The notes beneath the pieces are model-generated. The model saw only the letters and a list, made by a program, of their open reading frames with translations. It was not told the DNA's origin and ran no database searches. From JAIOTH01 sp964639335 (GTDB lineage Bacteria > Patescibacteriota > Patescibacteriia > UBA1558 > S5-K13), in assembly GCA_964639335.1 (NCBI GenBank), contig CAZXCJ010000007.1, positions 1 through 38,636 on the forward strand: a stretch of 38,636 bases of DNA, read 5' to 3'. The position numbers were made by a program, and so were the translations under genes. Positions 15,999-23,934 of this stretch are shown in pieces (the stretch's first letter is position 1; each line of letters begins with the position of its first letter).

Positions 15999-16301
15999 AT
16001 GAGGTTTAAAATAAAAGTAGAATTAAAAAAAAATATTGTTAATCTGCTGCGGGATTGCGGTTATCGTTTACATCCCAAAGATCAAAAAAGCTATATTCGA
16101 CCAGTTTCTAACTCTGGGTTTTATCCGCGCTGGCATTTATATATTGAGGAAAAAACGGGTATTTTTATTTTCAATTTACACTTAGATCAAAAGAGGGCTT
16201 CTTACAAAAATCAAACAGCCCATAGTGGGGATTATGATGAAGACATTATTGAGCAGGAAGTCAAAAGAATAATTAATTTAATAGTTAAATATAATAAGTA
16301 A
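15999..16301 (+). CDS. Conserved-looking CPR hypothetical, 100 residues
   Basis: I do not recognise a function. The protein has an N-terminal helix (NIVNLLRDCGYRLH), a central aromatic strand region (YIRPVSNSGFYPRWHLYI) and a C-terminal amphipathic helix ending in Lys. HLDQKRASYKNQTAHSGDYD is a polar loop. The compact alpha/beta pattern resembles small proteins seen often in Parcubacteria (from memory, unverified). No Shine-Dalgarno sequence. A CCTGTTAAAT palindrome and a terminator follow. Confidence 0.7.
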   Translation: MRFKIKVELKKNIVNLLRDCGYRLHPKDQKSYIRPVSNSGFYPRWHLYIEEKTGIFIFNLHLDQKRASYKNQTAHSGDYDEDIIEQEVKRIINLIVKYNK

Positions 16302-16323
16302 AAAGACAAAAGTAGAAAGTTCA

Positions 16324-16362
16324 TCCTGTTAAATAGTATCACAAAGTGATAATTTAACAGGA
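16324..16362. repeat. CCTGTTAAAT palindrome, copy 3 (covarying inner stem)
   Basis: Outer arms TCCTGTTAAAT/ATTTAACAGGA, a 2-base AG bulge, inner stem TATCAC/GTGATA and AAA loop. The architecture matches copies 1 and 2, but the inner stem has changed on both sides so that pairing is kept. Confidence 0.85.
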
Positions 16363-16394
16363 CAAAAAGTAGAAAGTTTAAAGTTTTTTTTGTC

Positions 16395-16420
16395 ATCCTG
16401 AACCTGTTTCAGGATTTTTT
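16395..16420 (+). terminator. Terminator / dispersed hairpin
   Basis: ATCCTGAA-CCTGT-TTCAGGAT, an 8-bp stem running into six T. It terminates transcription from the 15999 side, directly upstream of the next promoter. Confidence 0.75.
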
Positions 16421-16421
16421 G

Positions 16422-16450
16422 TTGACATGATGTAATAATTGTGATATCAT
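16422..16450 (+). promoter_or_regulatory. Promoter of the frameshifted gene
   Basis: TTGACA (16422-16427), exactly 17 bases, TATCAT (16445-16450); 48 bases before the ATG at 16498. Confidence 0.8.
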
Positions 16451-16497
16451 AACATATTCCATATCAAATGGGAAATAAAAAAAGTAGGAGGTGTGCC

Positions 16498-17306
16498 ATG
16501 TCAAGTGGTAAGCCAAAAAAGAAAACAGGAAAACGTACATTATCAGTACACAGGGAGCACGAGTTTCTATTAAAATTAGAGACTGCGGGTCTCAAGAATC
16601 TTTTGCTCAAAAAGTTATTGACTCGAAAGACAATGAACTTGCTAAGAAAGTAGTGGGGTTCATTCAAAATGGAGGATTTGTGTCGACGACTGATCAGAAA
16701 CGCGCCCGTGAGATAATGGGTAAGAATTTCTTTGGTGTTGAGGAAGCCATTAAATATTTCGGAGTTAATCCAAATCGTCAACAACTTGCCGCTCTTTCAG
16801 AGATTCCATTTTCTGAAGCAGTACTAGAGCAATTGAAGGATACTCATGTTCTTGTAGCAGTTTTTCCGCTTTCGATTCTCGACATTCGAGACAAGCTGGG
16901 TTTTTCCAGTGGCTATGATGATCTTTTCTGTGACGGCGGGGGCATGGACATTTGGTATATAAAAGAATCGTTCGCCAAAGAGCGCAGTAAAGTCATTTGG
17001 CAATTAGTTGGTAAGACCATAGTGGATAAGTCAACTTCAAAGACCTGGCAAGAGCAACAAGCTCTTATTGGTGAAGAGGAGGAGATTCCGACTGCTCAAG
17101 TTATGATTTATGTCATGACTGGCCATTACTTGGCAACTGATGAGCGACTATTTGAAAATATCCTTATTCGCACGTCATCTATGTGTTCATGTGGTCATGT
17201 CTGCGTCGGTAACTTTAATTTAGGCGGTCACAACATCACCGCTTACAGGAATAACTTTTGTATTTATTTTTTAGGTGTTTCGTCCGCTCGGAAAGTAATT
17301 AAATAG
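16498..17306 (+). pseudogene. CPR hypothetical family ending in GVSSARK, interrupted by a frameshift
   Basis: The AGGAGG at 16486-16491 points to ATG 16498, whose frame (MSSGKPKKKTGKRTLSVHRE...) ends at a TAG near 16651. The body lies in another frame, open from 16512, and already reads family-like sequence from about 16558 (RVSIKIRDCGSQESFAQKVI) through to the end at 17306. So one gene appears split by a single indel near 16550-16560. The body has the segments FGVNPNRQQLAALSE, DTHVLVAVFPLSILDIR, STSKTWQEQQALIG and the ending GVSSARK, which I recall from a multi-copy Parcubacteria family with a variable C-terminus. Codon use is richer in G+C than neighbours, suggesting transfer. A sequencing error could also explain the shift. 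Confidence 0.75.
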
Positions 17307-17318
17307 TATTGATAATTT

Positions 17319-17357
17319 GAGTCTTCTGTGAATTTTTGCAGAAGGCTCTTTTCTTTT
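17319..17357 (+). terminator. Terminator after the frameshifted gene
   Basis: A 10-bp stem GAGTCTTCTG/CAGAAGGCTC with one G-T pair, then TTTTCTTTT. Confidence 0.8.
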
Positions 17358-17435
17358 AGATAAGCAATTGTTATACTAAATAAGTAGAAAGTTGAAAGTT
17401 TTTTGTATTTTATACTTTATACTAAATTTTATTTA

Positions 17436-17531
17436 TCCTGTTAAATCAGCCATTAAAAATTACTTAACAAAATAAAATAAAATAAAACATTTTTATACAC
17501 AAAATTAATAATAAATAAACATTTAACAGGA
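17436..17531. repeat. CCTGTTAAAT arms split around the proS leader
   Basis: The arms TCCTGTTAAAT (17436-17446) and ATTTAACAGGA (17521-17531) are the same as in copy 3 but stand 74 bases apart. The right arm's last A is the first base of the proS ATG. The interior is an A/T-rich sequence without gene. Confidence 0.75.
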
Positions 17532-18769
17532 TGCGTCAATCACAATTATTTACCCACACCTTAAAAGAATCGCCTAAGGACGAGGTGAGTTTTAATGCTC
17601 AATTATTACTTAAGGCTGGTTTTATTTATAAAGAAATGGCTGGAGTTTATGATTATCTGCCCCTAGGACTAATGGTTTTAGAAAATATTAATCAGATTAT
17701 TCGTGAAGAAATGAATGCTATTGGCGGGCAGGAATTATTTTTAACAGTTTTACAAAATCCAGAACTTTGGCAAAAAACAGATCGTTGGAATGATGCTCAA
17801 GTAGATAATTGGTTTAAGACAAAATTAAGCAATAATCAAGAGTTGGGCCTGGGATTTACTCACGAAGAACCGCTAACCGCTTTGATGAAAAATTATATTA
17901 ATTCTTATCAGGATCTTCCCCAATATATTTATCAGATTCAAACTAAATTTAGAAATGAAATTAGATCTAAAAGTGGCATAATGAGATGTCGGGAATTTTT
18001 AATGAAGGACTTGTATTCTTTTTCTAAAAATAAAGCAGAGCATGATAAATTTTATGAATTAGCCAAACGGGCCTATGCTAAAATTTTTGCTCGTTGTGGT
18101 TTAGGGGAAATTACTTATTTAACATTTGCTTCCGGTGGAGTATTTAGTGAATATTCACATGAATTTCAAACCTTAACTAAATTTGGAGAAGATATTATTT
18201 ATGTGGATAAAAAGAAGAAAATAGCTATTAATAAAGAAGTTTATAATGATGAAGTTCTAAAAAATTTGCAACTAGATAAAAAAGATTTGGTTGAAGAGAG
18301 AGCAGTAGAAGTTGGAAATATTTTTACTTTAGGCACTAGATTTTCTGAACCATTGGGGTTAAAATATACAGACGAAGATGGTAAACAAAAAAATGTTTTT
18401 ATGGGTTCTTATGGCATTGGGCCGGGCAGAGTGATGGGTACTATTGTAGAAGTTTATAATGATGAAAAGGGGATTTTATGGCCAGAAACAGTAGCTCCAT
18501 TTAAAGTTCATTTAATTGATTTGAGAAAAAATAAGAATGAGGACGTTTATCAAATTTTACAAAAAAATAAAATTAGAGTAATATATGATGACCGGGATTG
18601 TAGTGCTGGCATTAAATTTAATGACGCAGATTTAATGGGCATGCCTTATCGTTTAGTTTTAAGTGATAAATTAGGAGACAAAGTGGAATTAAAGAGAAGA
18701 GATTCAAAATATATGAGTTTATATACCGAAAAAGAAGTAATAGAAATTTTGAAGGGTAATTATAAGTAA
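17531..18769 (+). CDS. proS: Prolyl-tRNA synthetase, short form without editing domain
   Basis: Charges tRNA-Pro; class II synthetase. Motif 1 region is AGVYDYLPLGLMVLENI, motif 2 is FRNEIRSKSGIMRCREFLMKD, and the motif 3 region is GSYGIGPGRVMGTIVE. The C-terminal anticodon domain begins near residue 310 (FKVHLID). At 412 residues it lacks the ~180-residue INS editing domain of the E. coli type (572), so mischarged Ala-tRNA-Pro is not edited in cis. ATG 17531 overlaps a palindrome arm, and no Shine-Dalgarno or T-box is seen. Confidence 0.95.
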   Translation: MRQSQLFTHTLKESPKDEVSFNAQLLLKAGFIYKEMAGVYDYLPLGLMVLENINQIIREEMNAIGGQELFLTVLQNPELWQKTDRWNDAQVDNWFKTKLSNNQELGLGFTHEEPLTALMKNYINSYQDLPQYIYQIQTKFRNEIRSKSGIMRCREFLMKDLYSFSKNKAEHDKFYELAKRAYAKIFARCGLGEITYLTFASGGVFSEYSHEFQTLTKFGEDIIYVDKKKKIAINKEVYNDEVLKNLQLDKKDLVEERAVEVGNIFTLGTRFSEPLGLKYTDEDGKQKNVFMGSYGIGPGRVMGTIVEVYNDEKGILWPETVAPFKVHLIDLRKNKNEDVYQILQKNKIRVIYDDRDCSAGIKFNDADLMGMPYRLVLSDKLGDKVELKRRDSKYMSLYTEKEVIEILKGNYK

Positions 18770-18774
18770 GTAAA

Positions 18775-18852
18775 TAAGTTTCAAGTTACAAGTTTCAAGT
18801 TTTTATTTCAATATAATGCCTGCAACTTTTAACTTTTGAACTTGCAACTAAT
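18775..18852. repeat. Short-word inverted array before mreB
   Basis: GTTTCAAGTTACAAGTTTCA on the left and AACTTTTGAACTTGCAACT on the right are largely complementary, giving a long imperfect hairpin that ends at the mreB start. Confidence 0.55.
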
Positions 18853-18855
18853 TAT

Positions 18856-19911
18856 ATGTTTAATTCATTTTTTGGAAAATTTTCTAAAGATATTGCCGTG
18901 GATTTGGGTACCTCCAATACCTTGGTTTATGTTAAAGACAAGGGAATTATGGTCAATGAGCCCTCAGTAGTAGCTATCAATACAAGAACAGACCAAATTT
19001 TATCTGTAGGAGAAGATGCCCGTAGAATGATAGGTAAAACTCCAGGACATATTTTAGCTGTCCGGCCATTGAGAAACGGTATTATTTCTGATTTTGAAGT
19101 AGCTGAAAAAATGATGCGTTATTTTATTGAAAAAATCCACAAAGAATCCTTTTCTTTAATACCTCGGCCAAGAATTATAATTGGAATTCCTTTAGACATT
19201 ACAGAAGTGGAAAGAAAAGCCGTAGAAGACGTAGCTATTAATGCCGGAGCCCGAGAAGTTTTTTTAATAGAACAGCCCATTGCAGCAACCGTAGGAAGCC
19301 GTTTGCCAATTCAAGAGCCCAATGGAAACATGATTGTGGAAATAGGCGGCGGTAAAACAGAAATAGCTGTTATTTCTTTGGGCGGTATTGTAACTTCCAA
19401 ATCTTTAAAAATAGCAGGAGAAAAATTGGACGAAGATATTAGTAATTATGTTAGAGAAAAATATAATATATTTTTAGGCGAAAGGTCTTCTGAAAAAGCT
19501 AAAATAAATGTCGGCACCGTAAAAACCTTAGCTAAAGTTTTAAAATCAAAAATTAGAGGTAGAAATTTATTAAATGGACTTCCTAAAGAAATAATTATCA
19601 AAAGCGATGAAGTGCAAGAGGCCATTAGTGGATCTATTTCTGTTATTATTACTGCCATTAAAGATGTTATTGAAGAAACTCCCCCAGAACTAGTTTCAGA
19701 TTTATATCAAAGGGGCATGGTTTTGTCTGGCGGTGGAGCTATGTTAAGAGAACTAGATAAATTAATTTATGAAGAAACTAAAATTCCAGTTATTATTGCT
19801 GATGATTCCTTAACTACTGTTGTTAGGGGAATAGGAATAGTTCTAGAAGATTTTGATAATTTAAAAGAATTAGTTTTGCCTCCCACCAAAGAGGAATCTT
19901 ATAAAAATTAA
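18856..19911 (+). CDS. mreB: Rod-shape protein MreB (copy 1, in the mreBCD operon)
   Basis: Actin-like filament protein that guides lateral wall synthesis. An amphipathic N-terminus (MFNSFFGKF) for membrane binding precedes phosphate-1 VDLGTSNT (~15-22). The phosphate-2 motif is VEIGGGKTE, where MreB usually has DIGGGTTE, so Asp is Glu and Thr is Lys. The adenosine motif LSGGGAM is normal. Length 351. It is followed by mreC (57 bases later), mreD and mrdA in the standard order. A second, more divergent copy lies at 23935. Confidence 0.96.
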   Translation: MFNSFFGKFSKDIAVDLGTSNTLVYVKDKGIMVNEPSVVAINTRTDQILSVGEDARRMIGKTPGHILAVRPLRNGIISDFEVAEKMMRYFIEKIHKESFSLIPRPRIIIGIPLDITEVERKAVEDVAINAGAREVFLIEQPIAATVGSRLPIQEPNGNMIVEIGGGKTEIAVISLGGIVTSKSLKIAGEKLDEDISNYVREKYNIFLGERSSEKAKINVGTVKTLAKVLKSKIRGRNLLNGLPKEIIIKSDEVQEAISGSISVIITAIKDVIEETPPELVSDLYQRGMVLSGGGAMLRELDKLIYEETKIPVIIADDSLTTVVRGIGIVLEDFDNLKELVLPPTKEESYKN

Positions 19912-19968
19912 AAATTTAAAATAGTCAATTTAATAAATCTGATGATTTTTTAATTTTAGAATAAATTT

Positions 19969-20772
19969 ATGCTTAAAGTTTTGAATAAAAAGAATTTATT
20001 TTATCTTATAGCCATTGGTCTTTTAATTATAGTTTTTCATTATACTAAAATTTTAACACCAGTAGAGGGTTTAATTATTAGGGGCCTTAATCCAGTGCGA
20101 GGACAGATTTATAAAATTAGCCGGAGCACTAAATCCTATTTTTATACCATTTTTCATTATGAAAAAATTAAGTCGGAAAATAATGACTTAAAAGAAGAAT
20201 TAAGAAAACATATTATTGATTTTGCGCATTTAGAAAGTTTAGAAAATGAGAATGAAGTTTTAAAAGAAGAATTAAATTATTTCAAAACTTCCCCAAAAAA
20301 GTTAATTTTAGCTGAAATAATATCTGGTTTTTATTTGGGAGAAGATAATCTATTAATAATTAACAGGGGTCTTAAAGACGGAGTTGAGGAAGGCATGGCT
20401 GTCATCTTTGGGTCAGGGATTATTGTTGGTAAAATTATTAGAGCCAGTGATTGGACCTCTGATGTTTTATTATTATCAGATAAAAATAGTTTGATTACAG
20501 CCACCATTCAGGGGGGAGAAAATATTAATGGGGTAATCAAGGGAGATTTAGATTATGGTTTAGAAATGGATTATATACCAGTTGATATTGACATTAAAGA
20601 AGGAGATATTATTGTCTCTTCTGGTTTAGAGGATAATATTCCTAAAGATTTAGTAATTGGCCAAATAAAAGAAATTATTTTAGAAGAGGGCGATTTTTTT
20701 AAGACAGCCATTGTTTATCCTTTGGTGGATTATCAAAATATGGATTTTGTTAGTATTATTTTAGAACAATGA
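19969..20772 (+). CDS. mreC: Rod-shape protein MreC
   Basis: Bitopic membrane protein linking MreB to the PBP2-RodA synthase. It has one N-terminal membrane helix (residues ~10-27, LFYLIAIGLLIIVFHYT), a coiled coil (about 62-98, KSENNDLKEELRKH), and the beta-rich MreC core with RGLKDGVEEGMAVIFGSGIIVGKI. Length 267. Its end overlaps the mreD start by four bases, which implies translational coupling. Confidence 0.93.
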   Translation: MLKVLNKKNLFYLIAIGLLIIVFHYTKILTPVEGLIIRGLNPVRGQIYKISRSTKSYFYTIFHYEKIKSENNDLKEELRKHIIDFAHLESLENENEVLKEELNYFKTSPKKLILAEIISGFYLGEDNLLIINRGLKDGVEEGMAVIFGSGIIVGKIIRASDWTSDVLLLSDKNSLITATIQGGENINGVIKGDLDYGLEMDYIPVDIDIKEGDIIVSSGLEDNIPKDLVIGQIKEIILEEGDFFKTAIVYPLVDYQNMDFVSIILEQ

Positions 20773-21281
20773 AGCATAAAATTAAAATTTTAATTTTAAG
20801 TTTAATATTTGCAATATTGCAGGTAGGCCTATATATGCGAAATGTAAAAATAAATTTACCTTTTTTATTTTTGGTTTATTTAATATTTTTTGATGATATT
20901 AATCATGCTTTAATAGTTGTAGGAATTGGGGGGTTATTAACTGATTTGTTCACTTTAAGCTTTGGGGCTCATTTCGTATCTTTTCTAGTAGTGGCTTTAG
21001 TGCTTTATTATTTTTATCATAATATTTTGCCTAATGGTCGATTAATAACCTATTTATTGCTTAATTTTTTGGGCTTTATTATTTTTCATATTTCTTATTA
21101 TCTTTTTAACATTTTAATTAAAATTCTCAGCCAAGGGGATTATCTTTTTAAATGGAATGTTGTTTTGAAAGATTTTTTAATTGCTCTATGCATTAATTTA
21201 ATAATTAGTTTAATTATATATAAATTGGCTTATTTGTTTTCTCAAAAAACAAAAAATAAGTTTATAACGATAGACGTTTGA
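20769..21281 (+). CDS. mreD: Rod-shape protein MreD
   Basis: A small polytopic membrane protein of the elongasome, 170 residues with about five hydrophobic helices. It contains the ECF-like pattern GGLLTDLFTLSFGAHFVSF typical of MreD. It begins with ATGA overlapping mreC and is followed one base later by mrdA. Divergent family; the call rests on hydropathy and position as well as sequence. Confidence 0.88.
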   Translation: MKHKIKILILSLIFAILQVGLYMRNVKINLPFLFLVYLIFFDDINHALIVVGIGGLLTDLFTLSFGAHFVSFLVVALVLYYFYHNILPNGRLITYLLLNFLGFIIFHISYYLFNILIKILSQGDYLFKWNVVLKDFLIALCINLIISLIIYKLAYLFSQKTKNKFITIDV

Positions 21282-21282
21282 T

Positions 21283-23259
21283 ATGGAAAATTTTGAAATT
21301 TCAAAGTTGCCATCTATTGTCAAAGGTAAAAAAATGCCAGAAGTTAAAGATTATAATTTTAATCGTACAGCTGGAGATTTTTTTGATACCTTTGGAGAAA
21401 AACGAAAAAAATTAGGACTTTTTATTAGCAAAAGAAAATTTATTATATTGATTTTTGTTTTAGTTTTTGCCTGGTGTATAATTTTTTTTAGAATTTTTTA
21501 TTTACAGATAATAAAGGGAGACGATTATAAATTTATAGCCGATGGCAATAGAATTAGAGTTAAAAGAATAGAACCCCGCAGAGGAATTATATATGATACT
21601 AATTTTAAACCTCTTTTGAGAAATAGTGCTAAGTTTTCTTTGCAAGTTATGCCTATAGATTTACCAGGCGACCAAGAAGAATTATTAGAATTAGAGAAGA
21701 AAATTCAGGAAAAATTAAATGGAGAAAAAATAAATCCCTCACCTAATTCTAAATTAGGTGGAGGGATAAATTTATCAGATTATATTTCTGACGATATTTT
21801 AGAAAATTTTCAACCCAGAATAGTAAAAGAATCTTTAGAGTATGAACAAGCCATGAATTTGATGGTTTTGGCACAAGATTTACAAGGCATTTCAGTGGTT
21901 ATTGGCAGGAAAAGAGAATATCCATACCAGGATTATTTATCACATGTGTTGGGATATATGGGGGGCATATCTGAAGAAGAATATAAGAATTTGAAAAAAG
22001 ATGGTTATTATTTAGATGATAAAATGGGCCAGAGCGGATTAGAGGCCTTTTATGAAAGCATATTAAGAGGTGAATTTGGAAAAAAGAAAATAGAAGTTAA
22101 TTCATTGGGAAAAGAAATTAAAGAGTTGGCCAGAGAAGATTCTCTAGAGGGCAGGAATTTAGTTTTATCCATAGATGTGGATTTACAAATTAAGACCACA
22201 GATTTATTATTATCCACATTAAAAAGATATAATTTAAAAAAGGGAAGCGTTGTGGCCCTTGATCCCAAAGACGGTTCTATATTGGCTTTAGTTAGTTTGC
22301 CAACATTTGATAATAATATGTTTTCTGAAAAACTTTCTGAAGAAACTTATCAAAGCATTGTTCAAGATCCTAGTCGCCCAATGTTTTTTCGGGCAGTTTT
22401 GGGAGAATATCCACCGGGCTCTACTTTTAAAATTATTATGGCCGCTGCTGGATTAGAAGAAGGTATTATAAATGAGAGTACTAGTTTTTTAAGCACGGGT
22501 GGTATTTGGGTAGGGCAGTGGTTTTTTCCAGACTGGAAGAGCGGGGGGCATGGCTTAACCAATATAAAAAAAGCTCTAGCCAATTCAGTAAATACATTTT
22601 TTTATAATATTGGCGGTGGCTATAAAGAATTTTTAGGTTTAGGTTTAGAAAAAATAAATTTTTATGCCAAACAATTTGGAATTGGTGAAAAATCAGGCAT
22701 AGATTTACTGAGCGAAGGCAGCGGGTTTTTACCTACAAAAGAGTGGAAAAACGAGGTTAAAAATGAACCATGGTATATTGGAGATACTTATCATTTAAGC
22801 ATTGGTCAGGGAGATATTTTAGTTACCCCAATACAAGTAGCCATGTTTACTTCAGTAATAGCTAATTGGGGCATATTATATGAGCCCAGATTATTGGAAG
22901 GATTTGTTGAAGATAAAAATGTATATTATATTCAGCCAGTTATAAAAAATAAAGATTTCATATCTGAAGACAATATATCTATTATTAGATCAGGATTAAG
23001 AGAATCGGTTATTTCTGGCAGCGCCAGATATTTATCTACTTTACCTGTAACATCTGCCGGGAAAACTGGCACAGCTCAATTCGGTTCTAGAGACCAAACT
23101 CATGCCTGGTTTACCGGATATGCCCCCAATGATAATCCAGAGATAGTATTGACTATTTTAATAGAAGAAGGCGGGGAAGGTTCTAGTGTGGCTGTTCCTC
23201 TTGCTAGAGACATTTTATTGTGGTATTTTAGAGATAGAGAGCATATTTCAGAAAACTAG
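21283..23259 (+). CDS. mrdA: Penicillin-binding protein 2 (elongasome transpeptidase)
   Basis: Cross-links peptidoglycan during elongation. It has a cytoplasmic tail of ~50 residues, a membrane helix (about 52-76), the pedestal domain, then the transpeptidase: S380-T-F-K383 active-site serine motif, S435-V-N437, and KTGT 594-597. Length 658. Position after mreBCD is classic. A 32-base palindrome (21735-21766) lies in frame in the pedestal and encodes residues ~151-162 (INPSPNSKLGGG). The rodA partner is not in the window. Confidence 0.96.
   Translation: MENFEISKLPSIVKGKKMPEVKDYNFNRTAGDFFDTFGEKRKKLGLFISKRKFIILIFVLVFAWCIIFFRIFYLQIIKGDDYKFIADGNRIRVKRIEPRRGIIYDTNFKPLLRNSAKFSLQVMPIDLPGDQEELLELEKKIQEKLNGEKINPSPNSKLGGGINLSDYISDDILENFQPRIVKESLEYEQAMNLMVLAQDLQGISVVIGRKREYPYQDYLSHVLGYMGGISEEEYKNLKKDGYYLDDKMGQSGLEAFYESILRGEFGKKKIEVNSLGKEIKELAREDSLEGRNLVLSIDVDLQIKTTDLLLSTLKRYNLKKGSVVALDPKDGSILALVSLPTFDNNMFSEKLSEETYQSIVQDPSRPMFFRAVLGEYPPGSTFKIIMAAAGLEEGIINESTSFLSTGGIWVGQWFFPDWKSGGHGLTNIKKALANSVNTFFYNIGGGYKEFLGLGLEKINFYAKQFGIGEKSGIDLLSEGSGFLPTKEWKNEVKNEPWYIGDTYHLSIGQGDILVTPIQVAMFTSVIANWGILYEPRLLEGFVEDKNVYYIQPVIKNKDFISEDNISIIRSGLRESVISGSARYLSTLPVTSAGKTGTAQFGSRDQTHAWFTGYAPNDNPEIVLTILIEEGGEGSSVAVPLARDILLWYFRDREHISEN
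21735..21766. repeat. Palindrome inside mrdA
   Basis: TCCCTC-ACCTAATT-CTA-AATTAGGT-g-GAGGGA: 14 base pairs with one bulged G. It lies in frame and codes for a polar Pro/Gly/Ser loop in a variable part of PBP2. Confidence 0.75.
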
Positions 23260-23348
23260 CTCTTTTTATATCGCTAGTCAAAGAAATGGCTATTTTTAGT
23301 TATTATTTTAAGCATATTGAGCAATTTTAATAATTCAAACGGAAGTAT

Positions 23349-23813
23349 ATGGTAGAAATAAATTATTTGACGAAAAGGGGCTTAAAAAAAATTAAAGCAG
23401 AGCTTCTGGAATTAAAAACCATTAAAAGGCCAACCGTAGCTAAAAGAATAGATAAAGCTAGAGAATTTGGGGATTTGTCGGAAAATGCCGAATATCAAGA
23501 CGCCAAAGAAGAGCAGGGCTTTATTGAAGGCAAAATTTTGGAATTGGAATATCTTTTAAAAACATCAAAGATAGTTGAAAAACCTTCTACAAATCATGAT
23601 TTAATTAATATTGGTTCTGATATTAAAGTTTTATTTGATGGACAGGAAAAAAAATTTAAAATTGTTGGAGCCACAGAAGCAGACCCGTTAAATGATAAAA
23701 TATCATATAGTTCTCCATTGGGACAATCTTTTATTGGTAAGAAAAAAGGAGCAGAGTTTGAAGCAGAGGTTCCCAGAGGAAAAATTAAATGTAAGATATT
23801 AGAGGTTGGTTAG
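23349..23813 (+). CDS. greA: Transcription elongation factor GreA
   Basis: Stimulates cleavage of backtracked RNA in RNA polymerase. It has an N-terminal coiled coil with GDLSENAEYQDAKEEQGF, whose acidic tip residues enter the polymerase secondary channel, and a C-terminal FKBP-like domain ending in the usual SPLGQSFIGKKKGAEFEAEVP segment. Length 154 is standard. Confidence 0.97.
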   Translation: MVEINYLTKRGLKKIKAELLELKTIKRPTVAKRIDKAREFGDLSENAEYQDAKEEQGFIEGKILELEYLLKTSKIVEKPSTNHDLINIGSDIKVLFDGQEKKFKIVGATEADPLNDKISYSSPLGQSFIGKKKGAEFEAEVPRGKIKCKILEVG

Positions 23814-23825
23814 TAGTTTGTAGTT

Positions 23826-23862
23826 GGCCCGCCTTCGCTCTTTGAGCTTCGGCAAGGCAGGT
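23826..23862. repeat. GC-rich element after greA
   Basis: GGCCCGCCTTCGCTCTTTG followed by AGCTTCGGCAAGGCAGG, set between two copies of TAGTAGTTTGTAGTT-like words. It shares the TGCCTTCG/GGCAGG words with the 26487 repeat. Confidence 0.45.
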
Positions 23863-23934
23863 AGTTAGTAGTTTATAAGTGTTTTAAAATTAGTATAATT
23901 TTTCCTTTCATTTAAAATTTAAAATTAATATAAA

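Noticed and set aside
16468..16497. ATG 16468 as start of the frameshifted gene
   Set aside because: The AGGAGG site would fall inside the coding region; ATG 16498 has correct spacing.
17360..17530. T-box or Pro leader peptide upstream of proS
   Set aside because: No T-box sequence, specifier stem or Pro-rich reading frame is present; the region is AT-rich with repeat arms.
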